The notes: generated by a model not told the origin, from the letters alone. A stretch of 15,646 nucleotides of DNA from M55B144 sp964550615 (GCA_964550615.1 CAZKAB010000040.1:1-15646), one strand, 5' to 3'. Counted from the first letter of the stretch, positions 1 to 7,378 are shown. Numbers and translations are program-made.

Positions 1-105
1 TCGGCAAGGAATCTATATATGTCCATTGGCGTTCATACGGAAGCGTACCGATTGGAATCAGCCTATGCAATTGGCGAGCTTGCAGAAGTGCTACGAGAAT
101 GCTGA
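1..105 (+). CDS. Possible C-terminal end of a convergent gene (unidentified)
   Basis: Frame 1 is open from the window edge to a TGA at 103-105 and would encode the last 34 residues of a protein. The end reads like an amphipathic helix (AYAIGELAEVLREC). It would converge on the last permease gene, whose stop is at 128-130. All three plus frames are open over this short distance, so openness is weak evidence, and I recognise no family. A small inverted repeat (ACGAGA at 93-98, TCTCGT at 111-116) sits between the two putative gene ends but has no T-run. The alternative is plain intergenic DNA. Confidence 0.2.
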   Translation, partial: SARNLYMSIGVHTEAYRLESAYAIGELAEVLREC

Positions 106-127
106 TCAAGTCTCGTGTTACGGGGCG

Positions 128-1144
128 CTAGTGCGCTTTCGTTCCGGAGAGTGAGCGTGCCAGCCCTGACGCAGCGATCGCCAGGATCAGGATAGCGCCC
201 TGGATTACGTACTGAAGGTAGAACGGCACACCTAGGATTACGAGCCCATTGTTTAGAACGCCGATAAACAAGACCCCAACAAATGTTCCGAGGATGTTGA
301 ATCGACCTGCGCGAAATGCAGTGGCGCCTAAGAAGCAAGCCGCAAAGGCGTTGAGGAGCAATCCCTCCCCTGCCCGCGGTTGGCCGGACGAGAGGCGCGC
401 TGCAAGGAGAACGCCGGTCAGCGCAGCCAAAACTCCGGAGATGACGAATCCGAGAAGGTGCACGCGGATAACGCGAATGCCCGAGTAGCGAGAGGCGGTG
501 GGGTTGCCTCCGACTGCGTAGAGACGTTTGCCGAACGCCATATGGTTGGCAGCGACGTAGATCAGGATATAGATGAGCAGCATTATGTAGACGAGGTAAG
601 GGATACCCAGGGCCGTGCCGCGGCCGATACGCACGAATGCCTTCGGGATTCCCGAGTAGAGTGAGTAGCCACCCGTGTACCACAGTGTCAATCCGCGAAG
701 CATCGTTTGCGTTGCTAGAGTTACGATGAATGGTGAGATCCCGACGACCGCGGAGAAGAATCCGTTTACTAGCCCTATTCCGACGCCCATTGCCACAACA
801 AGCGGTATCGCCGCCCACATGCTCATCTGGGGAAGAAGAGCGGCAACCATGACACCGCTCCAGGTGGCCACCGCGGCGACTGATAGGTCGAAGTCGCCGA
901 GCACAAGACACACTGTGAGCCCCGCCGACAGGATCCCAAGGAGCGAAATCTGCTTGAGGATGGATATCAGATTTCCTGTTGTCGGGAAGATCTCGGGACG
1001 CATGATCGAGAAAATCGCGAACAGAAGCAAGAGAGAGACGATGATTCCATAGCGACGGAGCTTCGGCAAGGCCCGCAGTGCCCCGCGCCATGTGTTGCAA
1101 GCGGCCTCCCAGGGTGGTTTACTCAGCATCTTGCCTAGTTTCAC
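128..1144 (-). CDS. Sugar ABC transporter permease (RbsC-like), second of two
   Basis: Inner-membrane permease of the BPD_transp_2 / RbsC family, predicted to form part of the channel of a monosaccharide ABC importer. It is strongly hydrophobic over its whole length, consistent with 8-10 membrane segments. It carries the family landmarks GDFDLSV (residues 83-89) and the cytoplasmic coupling-loop motif YAVGGNPTASRYSGIRV (209-225). About 338 residues is normal for the family. The first possible start is GTG at 1144. An ATG five codons later (1129) is an equally good candidate. Either one overlaps the end of the upstream permease (26 or 11 bp), so translation is probably coupled. This is the last gene of the minus-strand operon. 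It is clearly paralogous to its neighbour, so the channel is probably a heterodimer. The family is sure; the substrate is unknown. Confidence 0.93.
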   Translation of the reverse strand: MKLGKMLSKPPWEAACNTWRGALRALPKLRRYGIIVSLLLLFAIFSIMRPEIFPTTGNLISILKQISLLGILSAGLTVCLVLGDFDLSVAAVATWSGVMVAALLPQMSMWAAIPLVVAMGVGIGLVNGFFSAVVGISPFIVTLATQTMLRGLTLWYTGGYSLYSGIPKAFVRIGRGTALGIPYLVYIMLLIYILIYVAANHMAFGKRLYAVGGNPTASRYSGIRVIRVHLLGFVISGVLAALTGVLLAARLSSGQPRAGEGLLLNAFAACFLGATAFRAGRFNILGTFVGVLFIGVLNNGLVILGVPFYLQYVIQGAILILAIAASGLARSLSGTKAH

Positions 1145-2153
1145 TTGATTTGTACTCGCCTCTCACGTTTCGTAGCCTCACGGACTGACTCAACCCCTGC
1201 CACAGCCCAGCGGCTGTAACTGCCGCGATCAGAATCGCCCCCTGCACGACAAGTTGAAGGTGGTAGGGGACATCCAGCAGCGTGAAGCCGTTGAAGATCG
1301 TGCCCATGATCAGCGCACCGATAAGCGTACCCAGGATGTGGAACTGCCCGATGCGAATCGATGCGGCGCCGAGGAAGACGACGGTAAATGCGTCGAACAG
1401 AAATCGATCCCCTATTGTTGGCTCCGCAAGACCAAGCCGCGCCACGAGCAGAACGCCGGTCAGGCCCGCAAGTGTTCCGGACAACGCGAACCCGAAGATC
1501 TTCATGCCTCGAACCGAGATTCCCGCGAAACGAGCCGCCTCGGCATCTCCTCCGACGGCGTAGATATGTCGGCCGGTAGACGTGTGGTTCATGAGCATAT
1601 GGAGAATGATCAGAACGACGCTCATAACGAAGACGAGGTACGGTATATGCAGGAACGATCCCTTGCCGATCTGCAAGAACCATTTTGGTATTCCGCTATA
1701 GAGGATCGATCCACTCCCGCTCGTGTACCAGTAGCTGAACCCGGTAAGCACAGTCATCATCCCGAGGGTTGTCATGAATGACGACACGCGAAGGGTTGTG
1801 ATGATCAGTCCGTTTGTCAGCCCGACAAGCAGGCAGATGGCCAGAACAGCAAGCACAGCCAACACCGGATGCATGTGGGGGAGCCATCCTGCCGTGAGTA
1901 CTGCGCCGAGCGTCGCCACCGCCCCGACAGACAAGTCGAACTCACCGACCGCGAGGCATATCGTCAGACTACCTGCACAGATGCCGAGCAGCGAGATCTG
2001 ATTCAGGATGTTCAGCAGATTTCGCGCTGTTGGGAATACGTTTGGTTTCAGGATTGCGAAAACTGTGACCAAGAGGAGAAGACCGATCACAGTGCCGAAT
2101 CGACCGACGGTCAGACCGATCCGCTCCATCCGGTATTTGGCGGATCGTTTCAT
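1119..2153 (-). CDS. Sugar ABC transporter permease (RbsC-like), first of two
   Basis: Second RbsC-like inner-membrane permease of the same importer, 344 residues. The landmarks are GEFDLSVGAVATL (residues 70-82) and the coupling loop YAVGGDAEAARFAGI (198-212), both colinear with the companion permease. A conserved stretch between them reads YSGIP in both proteins. The start is ATG at 2153, which overlaps the ATPase stop in an ATGA arrangement, so the two genes are tightly coupled. The N-terminus is basic (MKRSAKYRMER), as expected for a cytoplasmic leader before the first membrane segment. Two different permeases with one double-NBD ATPase occur in some CUT2-type systems; many others use one permease gene as a homodimer. 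The substrate cannot be read from the sequence. Confidence 0.93.
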   Translation of the reverse strand: MKRSAKYRMERIGLTVGRFGTVIGLLLLVTVFAILKPNVFPTARNLLNILNQISLLGICAGSLTICLAVGEFDLSVGAVATLGAVLTAGWLPHMHPVLAVLAVLAICLLVGLTNGLIITTLRVSSFMTTLGMMTVLTGFSYWYTSGSGSILYSGIPKWFLQIGKGSFLHIPYLVFVMSVVLIILHMLMNHTSTGRHIYAVGGDAEAARFAGISVRGMKIFGFALSGTLAGLTGVLLVARLGLAEPTIGDRFLFDAFTVVFLGAASIRIGQFHILGTLIGALIMGTIFNGFTLLDVPYHLQLVVQGAILIAAVTAAGLWQGLSQSVRLRNVRGEYKSSETRQDAE

Positions 2154-3697
2154 CGCGACTCACCCGCTGTTCGATCCCCGTAGCAGGCCTCCATGATCTG
2201 CTGTGCAGATAGTTCTGCTTGAGGCAGATCGGCCGATATACGCCCGCCACGCAGAACGAGCACTCGGTCGCAGACTCCCGCTAACTCCTCAACTTCCGTC
2301 GAGATAAAGAGAATTGCGCTGCCTTCATCGGCGAGTCGCCGCACGAGGTTGTAAATCTCGGACTTGGCTAGTACGTCTATTCCGCGCGTTGGCTCGCTCA
2401 AGACAAGCAGACGTGGTTTGCGAAGGAGCCACTTTGCGAGCACAGCCTTCTGCTGGTTGCCGCCACTAAGGTACTGAACCTCCTGTTCCGGCCCAGTAGC
2501 CACTATCTGAAGCGCCTTCATTTGGCCTGTCGCTTCCTTCTTGGCTCGACCGTGATGCACAATGCGAGTGATCGGATCTAGTAGGAAGCGATTGAGGTGG
2601 GCAAGGATGATGTTCTCCCAGAGCCGCATGTCGCCAACGATTCCTTGTCGTCTTCGTTCGGCCGGTACCAAGCCGACGCCACGAGCGATGGCACGACGTG
2701 CGTTCTTCGGGGAGTATCGACGTCCGTCCAGCGTTATTGCACCGGACACGGCGGACTCAACACCGAAGATAATTTCGGCGAGTTCGTGGTGTCCTGCTCC
2801 AAGAAGCCCCGTGATTCCCAGAACTTCGCGGTCCCGCACGTAGAATGAGATATCCTGCAACCGACCGTTGGCGCTGGTTAGGCCACTCACGTCGAGCGCG
2901 ACCTCACCCAACACCCGTTTTTCTTCGATGGTTGGATAGAGTTCTTGGGGACGGCCGCCAACCATCAAGCGAACCAGTTCGCTCAAGCATAGCGTTGATA
3001 CATCGGTGGTCTTCACCTTACGCCCATCTTTGATGACCGTTACGCGCTCCGCGAGTTCGAAAACCTCTTCCAGACGATGGGAGATGTAGATGACGGACGT
3101 GCCGCGCTCGGCGAGCGAGTGCACGAGCTTGAACAGCTCGCGCACGTCCTCCCTTGCAAGAGACGACGTTGGCTCGTCCATGACGAGCAACTGTCCTCGG
3201 GAATAGAGCGCGCGAGCGATAGCGACCATCCACTGCTCTGCGATACTCAGAGACTGAACCGATCGTCTTGGATCAATGGAAATCCCGAGTCCCTCGAGGA
3301 TCGCCCTGACATGCTGATTCAGTCGCTTCCATGAGATGAGTCTGGTCGGTCGGCGTAGAGGGTATGGGTCCCCAAGCACGATGTTTTCGGCGACATTGAA
3401 TTGGGAAATAAGATTCAGCTCCTGATGAATGAATCTCATGCCGAGGTCGTGCGCAAGACGAGGAGTAAGGTGCTCAACCGGCTGTCCGTCGACTATAACG
3501 TCGCCCGCATCGCGGGCATGGATCCCCGCAAGAACCTTAATCAGCGTCGACTTTCCTGCACCGTTTTGTCCGACGAGCGCGTGGATTTCTCCGCGGCGCA
3601 GATCGAAGTCGACTCCTTCGCACGCAACGGTCCCGGGGAACGTCTTTGTGATCCCCCGCATTTCGAGTCGGAGCGCTCTTGGATCCTCCAGAGTCAT
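2150..3697 (-). CDS. Sugar ABC transporter ATPase with two nucleotide-binding domains (RbsA/MglA-like)
   Basis: Cytoplasmic ATPase of a CUT2-type monosaccharide importer, 515 residues, two fused NBDs. NBD1 is canonical: Walker A GQNGAGKST (43-51), signature LSIAEQ (150-155), Walker B LLVMDEP (D174, E175) and the H-loop ISHRLEE (His207). NBD2 is degenerate: its P-loop region reads GLLGAGHHE (297-305) without the Lys-Ser/Thr, which is normal for RbsA-type proteins. Its Walker B reads LLVLSEPTRGIDV, with Ser434 where Asp is usual, which is less normal. The NBD2 signature YLSGGNQQK (409-417) is intact, and the H-loop position reads ISTE. Hydrolysis therefore probably depends on the site completed by the NBD1 Walker motifs and the NBD2 signature. 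The start is ATG at 3697; the ribosome-binding site there is weak. The stop overlaps the next permease start (ATGA). A strong stem-loop separates it from the binding-protein gene. Confidence 0.95.
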   Translation of the reverse strand: MTLEDPRALRLEMRGITKTFPGTVACEGVDFDLRRGEIHALVGQNGAGKSTLIKVLAGIHARDAGDVIVDGQPVEHLTPRLAHDLGMRFIHQELNLISQFNVAENIVLGDPYPLRRPTRLISWKRLNQHVRAILEGLGISIDPRRSVQSLSIAEQWMVAIARALYSRGQLLVMDEPTSSLAREDVRELFKLVHSLAERGTSVIYISHRLEEVFELAERVTVIKDGRKVKTTDVSTLCLSELVRLMVGGRPQELYPTIEEKRVLGEVALDVSGLTSANGRLQDISFYVRDREVLGITGLLGAGHHELAEIIFGVESAVSGAITLDGRRYSPKNARRAIARGVGLVPAERRRQGIVGDMRLWENIILAHLNRFLLDPITRIVHHGRAKKEATGQMKALQIVATGPEQEVQYLSGGNQQKAVLAKWLLRKPRLLVLSEPTRGIDVLAKSEIYNLVRRLADEGSAILFISTEVEELAGVCDRVLVLRGGRISADLPQAELSAQQIMEACYGDRTAGESR

Positions 3698-3733
3698 GGG
3701 AGATTATGCCCTTTCAGCAGGTCCGCAATCAAA

Positions 3734-3769
3734 GCGGAGGCTTGCACGGCGCTGACCGGAAGCCTCCGC
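3734..3769 (-). promoter_or_regulatory. Intercistronic stem-loop between binding-protein and ATPase genes
   Basis: A perfect 10-bp inverted repeat: GCGGAGGCTT at 3734-3743 pairs with AAGCCTCCGC at 3760-3769 around a 16-nt loop. It lies 15 nt past the binding-protein stop and about 36 nt before the ATPase start. On the transcribed strand it is followed by TTTGATTG, a poor U-tract. Stem-loops here in binding-protein-dependent operons commonly stabilise the 5' mRNA or partially terminate, so that the binding protein is made in excess over the membrane genes. That role is inferred from position; the repeat itself is plain in the sequence. Confidence 0.75.
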
Positions 3770-3784
3770 CACATTCACCTGATC

Positions 3785-4753
3785 CTATTTCTTGGCCTCT
3801 TCCGGCATTCCGGCAGCGACCCACTCTCCGTAGAACCAACCCTCAGGAGGGCAGTTCGCTGCTGTGACTATTGGAATATCGATGTAGAATTGTTGCTGGA
3901 GGGGTGGCTGTCCCTGCCAGAGTCTGGCTTCCAGTTCCTTGACGGCAATCGTGACGCCGCCTTCCCAATCCGGAGCGACCGTCATCTTGAACGGGCCTCC
4001 GCTTCGAATGGCGTCGAACGTTGATTTGTTGCCGTCAATGCCGACGCAAATGAGGTCGAGGCCGGCGGCTTGGACCGCCTGTACCCCGCCCATCGTCAAC
4101 TCATCCCAGGCTCCCCAAACCCCGTCAATCTCGGGATGTGCGAGCAGGATGTTCTCCATCGCGGCGCGGCAGTCCTCGCCGGCGCCGGGGAACTTCGCCA
4201 CGTGACTCGCGGCTACGTGAATGCCGGGGAACTCCGGAAGCATTGCTTCAAGCATCGCGTAACGCTGTCTCGGGCAAGGAACTTGATCCCAATGCAGCAC
4301 GGCGATCTCACCTTCTCGACCAAGGGCGTCGAACAACCATTGTGTCATCTTGACGCCACCCTCGAAGTCGCTCATCCCAACATCGAACGTCTGGCCCTGG
4401 CCACAGCCGTACCCGGTTGTGATCAGCGGAATGCCCGCCGAGGCACACGCCTCAGCGAGTTCACCCAGCGAGCCGGCCGGCGGGAAGAAGATGTGAATCG
4501 CGTCGACGCCCATCTGGATCCACGTGAGCGCCGCGTCGATCACCTTCTGCATGTCGCCGCCGCCGTCAACGGTCAGTATGTCCCATCCCATCTCCTCGCA
4601 GACAATGCTCCACTGGTTCGCCATTCGGGTAGGGCACGGACTGGAGAGCCCTTGCGCGCCGACACCGATCGTCCGATCGGCAGCCCAGACGCCAAGCGAA
4701 AGCAACCCAAGCATTCCCGCAACAAGGACGATCACGTACCACTTGCTGCGCAT
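3785..4753 (-). CDS. Periplasmic sugar-binding protein of the ABC importer (RbsB-like, type 1 PBP)
   Basis: Secreted solute receptor that would deliver ligand to the two permeases. The start is ATG at 4753, chosen because AGGAGGTG lies 5 nt upstream (4759-4766); an in-frame TTG at 4783 would add ten residues ahead of the signal peptide. The signal peptide is residues 1-24/25 (MRSKW, then a hydrophobic core, then GVWA|A). There is no lipobox Cys, so it is a soluble periplasmic protein. The type 1 PBP pattern is clear: a GVDAIHIFFPP segment, IPLITTGYG, an EIDGVWGAWDELTMGG helix start, and a hinge-side CVGIDGN. The mature protein is about 298 residues, normal for RbsB-like receptors. Oddly, it carries eight cysteines (for example CPTRM, GYGCG, VPCPRQR, NCPPEG), many for this family and suggestive of disulfides. 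The ligand is unknown. Confidence 0.92.
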   Translation of the reverse strand: MRSKWYVIVLVAGMLGLLSLGVWAADRTIGVGAQGLSSPCPTRMANQWSIVCEEMGWDILTVDGGGDMQKVIDAALTWIQMGVDAIHIFFPPAGSLGELAEACASAGIPLITTGYGCGQGQTFDVGMSDFEGGVKMTQWLFDALGREGEIAVLHWDQVPCPRQRYAMLEAMLPEFPGIHVAASHVAKFPGAGEDCRAAMENILLAHPEIDGVWGAWDELTMGGVQAVQAAGLDLICVGIDGNKSTFDAIRSGGPFKMTVAPDWEGGVTIAVKELEARLWQGQPPLQQQFYIDIPIVTAANCPPEGWFYGEWVAAGMPEEAKK

Positions 4754-4758
4754 AACAG

Positions 4759-4766
4759 CACCTCCT
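4759..4766 (-). promoter_or_regulatory. Strong ribosome-binding site that sets the binding-protein start
   Basis: On the minus strand AGGAGGTG ends 5 nt before the ATG at 4753. This is the best Shine-Dalgarno sequence in the transporter operon and decides for the ATG over the upstream in-frame TTG at 4783. Confidence 0.8.
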
Positions 4767-4767
4767 G

Positions 4768-4785
4768 ATTTGGTTTGATCCAAAT
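4768..4785. repeat. Short palindrome just upstream of the binding-protein ribosome-binding site
   Basis: ATTTGG (4768-4773) and CCAAAT (4780-4785) form a perfect 6-bp inverted repeat around TTTGAT. It begins 2 nt upstream of the Shine-Dalgarno sequence of the binding-protein gene, inside the one sizeable gap of the minus operon (4754-4855). It could be a protein-binding site for a second control point or a small mRNA hairpin. I could not find a convincing promoter in the gap. Confidence 0.35.
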
Positions 4786-4855
4786 ACTTCCCCCAATTCT
4801 TGCCTTTACATGGTTGATGCTCCGCGTTATCACCTCCCTTCTCGCGTTTTCTTCT

Positions 4856-6421
4856 CTACGACTGGTTTCCTTCCGCTCGTTGGCCGAGTGTTCTGTGGAT
4901 TGGCGAAACCCGTTCATAGGCATTGCGGAAGATTCTGGTGAGTGATCGATAGACTTCTGCGGATGCGGGATCCGGGTCTGTCCGATCCGCGATCTTAATC
5001 ATCGCTGCGGCCGCAAGATCGAAGTCGTCATAAAGGCCGAGACCAACGTAGGCTGTCATTGCCGCACCGAGGCAATTGGCTTCCTGCGAATTCGCCAGCG
5101 TCACAACTGGCCTCTCCACGGCACTTGCCAGTATCTTCATCCACAAGCAGCTCTTTGCTCCGCCTCCGACGACACGTAGCTCAGAGAACGGCCTGCCCGT
5201 TCCTTTCTGCAGTGCCTCACAAAGCAGGGCGATGTTGAGGCTGATCCCTTCGAGCACTGCCATCAGCACGTCCGACCTCGTGTGGCTGAGATCAAGACCG
5301 AGAAGTGCGCCACGCGTATCGAGATCGTGGAATGGAGCACCACCACCGCGCATGTGAGGAAGGAAGAGTAATCCGTTTGCGCCGGGCGGCGCCGCCTCAG
5401 CTACCTGATCAATCAAATCGAAAGCGCTTGTTCCCAGCGTCTCCGCTCGGGCGATCTCGGAGAGGCAGATGTTGTCCTTGAACCACTCGTGAACTACGCC
5501 GGCGGAATAGGTCGCGAGTTGGCTAACGTACATATCCGGAACAAGGTGGCACAGATTGAACGGGCGCATTGTGACGTCGAACGCCCCGTCCGGACTTGCT
5601 ACAGCAACCCATGACGCTGACCCAATGTAGTTGTAGGCAGTCCCCTCGCCCACAACGCCTGCGCCGACTGCGGCACACGGGACATCGCCGCCGCCCAGTA
5701 CAACCGGCGTCCCCTCGGCAAGCCCCGTACTCTCGCTCGCGGCTCGCGTTACTCGCCCGACCACTTCAATACTCGGCAGTATCTCCTCCGGAAGTTTTCT
5801 CAGATCCAATCCGAGCGTCTCTACGTAGTCCTCTGCCCAGCGCCGCTGCTGCAGGTCAAGAAGGCCGGTGTTGGACGCGTCCGAGTAGTCTGTTGCAAAT
5901 CGTCCCGTCAACCAGTGGATCAGCAGATCTTTCGTCCCCAAGAACAAGTACGTCTTCTTGAATAAGTCCGGCTCATGCTTTGCAAGCCATAGCTGCTTGG
6001 CTGCCGGGTAGAGGGCTAGTTCGAGCCCCCCGCCTGTGCGCCGGTAGAAATCCTCCCAACCGATGCGATCCTCAATTGCCTTTGCCTGTTCCTCACTTCG
6101 ATGGTCCGCCCAGAGAAACACCCTATTACGGAGAACGCTTCCGTCCTTCGCAACCGGAACACATCCGAGCATGTGCCCGCTGAACGTGACTGCAGCGATG
6201 TCCTCTCTCCGAACCTTGGCTTGGGAGAGTACTGCTGACGTCGAAGCAACGAAAGCCTTTTTCCAGTCGTTAGGGTTCTGCTCAGCCCACCCTGGCTTGG
6301 GGTACTCAGTCGCGTACGGAAGGTAGTGACTCGCTAGTATTTCTCCACTAGGGCTAAATAGGGTGGCCTTGTTCCCCGTTGTTCCGAAGTCGTGTGCGAG
6401 AACCGCCGTTGGCCCTACCAC
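4856..6421 (-). CDS. FGGY-family carbohydrate kinase (xylulokinase-like)
   Basis: Cytoplasmic ATP-dependent sugar or polyol kinase of the actin/hexokinase fold, 521 residues. The N-terminal phosphate motif is DFGTTGNK (11-18). A loop SGHMLGC (81-87) replaces the SGQMHG of xylulokinases, with Leu where the substrate-contacting His would be. FLWADHRS (102-109) matches the FLWxDxR segment. The probable catalytic base is Asp246 in GGGD (243-246). The C-terminal FGGY ATP-site segment is VVGGGAKS (417-424) through SQEANCLGAA. The start is GTG at 6421 behind GAGAGAGGTG; an overlapping out-of-frame ATG stops after two codons. It begins one base after the regulator's stop, so the two are co-transcribed. 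It sits between regulator and importer and would phosphorylate the imported compound. The FGGY family is certain; xylulose specificity is doubtful, and another ketose or polyol is equally possible. Confidence 0.9.
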   Translation of the reverse strand: MVGPTAVLAHDFGTTGNKATLFSPSGEILASHYLPYATEYPKPGWAEQNPNDWKKAFVASTSAVLSQAKVRREDIAAVTFSGHMLGCVPVAKDGSVLRNRVFLWADHRSEEQAKAIEDRIGWEDFYRRTGGGLELALYPAAKQLWLAKHEPDLFKKTYLFLGTKDLLIHWLTGRFATDYSDASNTGLLDLQQRRWAEDYVETLGLDLRKLPEEILPSIEVVGRVTRAASESTGLAEGTPVVLGGGDVPCAAVGAGVVGEGTAYNYIGSASWVAVASPDGAFDVTMRPFNLCHLVPDMYVSQLATYSAGVVHEWFKDNICLSEIARAETLGTSAFDLIDQVAEAAPPGANGLLFLPHMRGGGAPFHDLDTRGALLGLDLSHTRSDVLMAVLEGISLNIALLCEALQKGTGRPFSELRVVGGGAKSCLWMKILASAVERPVVTLANSQEANCLGAAMTAYVGLGLYDDFDLAAAAMIKIADRTDPDPASAEVYRSLTRIFRNAYERVSPIHRTLGQRAEGNQS

Positions 6422-6422
6422 A

Positions 6423-7283
6423 TTACACCTCTCTCAATGTCTCAGGTTCGCTTGAATCGCCTCGCCTTGTCGCTGTGCTCTGGGTTCTGACGGTACTGCT
6501 GAAGCGTGCTTGGCCCACGATGTGGGAAACGATAGCCTCGCAAACATTCCCGGACTCGTCGCACGAAAGGCCTTTTAGCACGAAGACCGGCGTCAGGATG
6601 GGTACGTCGAGGAGTGCCATGATGTCCCTATCCACAAGTTCCGCGATTTCGATGAATCGATTGGACTCAGCAATCTTCTTCCCATAGGCGCTTGCAAGAG
6701 TTGCGTAGAGACTTCCCCGGACCAACTCCTTGTTCTGTAGGTCAGGAAACAGATCCGCCGGGAGATACGAGTCACAGACTATAACGGGTTGGCCATCGAT
6801 CGATCGAAGCCGGCGAAGATATACCGCGACCATGTCCGAGGCAAGCCCGAGCTGCTGGATGTCCAAGGGGATCGATCCCGTCAGGGTTTGTGTGATCACT
6901 TCGGTTGTGAGCTGATGTGGAGGGCGGACTGCGTCGAGTACGCTGAGCGAATTCGCAAGCAGTGTCAGATCCAGTCGCTGATCTGAGCGGAAGAACGAAC
7001 CTCGTCCGGGCGTCCTAGTCAGTTGCTCCTGCTCAACGAAGCCGCGGATTGCACGGGCCGCGGTTGGACGGCTCACCCCGAAGACCCTTGCGACGAGCTC
7101 CTCGGGCGGCAGTCTATCGTCTGTAGCGAGATAATGCTGATGCGCAAACTGACGCAGGACGCGGAACAGTTGGTGATGGAGCGGAATGGCCGATGTCGGG
7201 TCGAGACTTATCGTTCTTGCAAACTCAAGCAGTGTGCTCTCCAGGCTTCTCGCTCGATCCGGGCTGGTCTCAATTGCTGACAT
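6423..7283 (-). CDS. GntR-family transcriptional regulator, HutC subfamily (first of two)
   Basis: DNA-binding regulator, 286 residues. Winged helix-turn-helix about residues 34-99, beginning IPLHHQLFRVLR, with recognition-helix region VFGVSRPTAARAIRGF (67-82) and wing TPGRGSFF. Effector-binding UTRA domain about 118-262 with the typical YLRRLRSIDGQPVIVCDSYLP segment (155-175). UTRA domains usually bind a sugar phosphate or small metabolite, so the kinase product is an attractive inducer, by inference. It is the first gene of the minus operon, opposite the cyclase operon, and faces two operator-like repeats. The start is ATG at 7283 with no visible Shine-Dalgarno sequence, and the predicted transcription start almost coincides with the ATG. 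It is a clear paralogue of the regulator at 12746-13663. Probably an autoregulated repressor of both operons. Confidence 0.92.
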   Translation of the reverse strand: MSAIETSPDRARSLESTLLEFARTISLDPTSAIPLHHQLFRVLRQFAHQHYLATDDRLPPEELVARVFGVSRPTAARAIRGFVEQEQLTRTPGRGSFFRSDQRLDLTLLANSLSVLDAVRPPHQLTTEVITQTLTGSIPLDIQQLGLASDMVAVYLRRLRSIDGQPVIVCDSYLPADLFPDLQNKELVRGSLYATLASAYGKKIAESNRFIEIAELVDRDIMALLDVPILTPVFVLKGLSCDESGNVCEAIVSHIVGQARFSSTVRTQSTATRRGDSSEPETLREV

Positions 7284-7290
7284 AGAGATC

Positions 7291-7319
7291 AGTATGGCAC
7301 ACTATTGTAAGTTTGTCAA
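7291..7319 (-). promoter_or_regulatory. Sigma70-like promoter of the regulator-kinase-transporter operon
   Basis: On the minus strand the -35 box TTGACA (7319-7314) is a perfect consensus. After a 17-nt spacer comes CATACT (7296-7291), 4 of 6 matches to TATAAT. Transcription would start around 7284-7283, at the regulator's ATG (7283), implying a leaderless or near-leaderless message. The -35 box lies within operator candidate A. Confidence 0.65.
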
Positions 7320-7322
7320 TAC
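7303..7322. promoter_or_regulatory. Candidate GntR operator A
   Basis: TATTGTAAG followed by TTTGTCAATAC. The outer arms TATTG (7303-7307) and CAATA (7317-7321) are perfect inverted repeats, and the element overlaps the minus promoter's -35 box and spacer. It aligns with operator candidate B (7335-7359) as a direct repeat of the form TATTGT-AG...TTG-CAATAC. Binding here would block the regulator and transporter promoter. No binding site is known for this particular protein; the assignment rests on symmetry and position. Confidence 0.5.
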
Positions 7323-7334
7323 TTTATTGCCGAA

Positions 7335-7359
7335 TATTGTTAGTATGAGTTGACAATAC
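7335..7359. promoter_or_regulatory. Candidate GntR operator B
   Basis: TATTGTTAG (7335-7343) through GTTGACAATAC (7349-7359). The arms TATTGT (7335-7340) and ACAATA (7353-7358) are a perfect 6-bp inverted repeat. The right arm contains the plus promoter's -35 box. Compared with element A, the spacing between arms is about 5 nt longer, roughly half a helical turn, so the two may differ in affinity or bind different members of the paralogous regulator pair. A further TATTG (7325-7329) sits between A and B. Confidence 0.5.
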
Positions 7360-7378
7360 AGTCTGTTGCATCTACACT
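7350..7378 (+). promoter_or_regulatory. Sigma70-like promoter of the cyclase-AOR operon
   Basis: The -35 box TTGACA (7350-7355) is a perfect consensus, followed by a 17-nt spacer and TACACT (7373-7378), 4 of 6 matches to TATAAT. The predicted start near 7385 gives a leader of about 26 nt containing AAGGAGGTC (7399-7407) before the GTG at 7411. The two divergent -35 boxes are 30 bp apart, so a single bound regulator could affect both promoters. Confidence 0.7.

Noticed and set aside
93..116. Inverted repeat as terminator of the transporter operon
   Set aside because: Only a 6-bp stem with a 12-nt loop and no T-run on either strand; too weak to call.
4754..4783. TTG start at 4783 for the binding protein
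   Set aside because: It would put ten polar residues before the signal peptide, and the ATG at 4753 has a much better ribosome-binding site.
128..6421. Many open frames on the plus strand opposite the transporter and kinase genes
   Set aside because: They are antisense shadows of strongly supported genes, with no domains, no ribosome-binding sites and low-complexity Arg/Ser-rich translations.
7313..7356. TTGTCAA/TTGACAA as a single long operator palindrome
   Set aside because: The symmetry follows from two opposed consensus -35 boxes; the TATTG...CAATA repeats are a better operator candidate.
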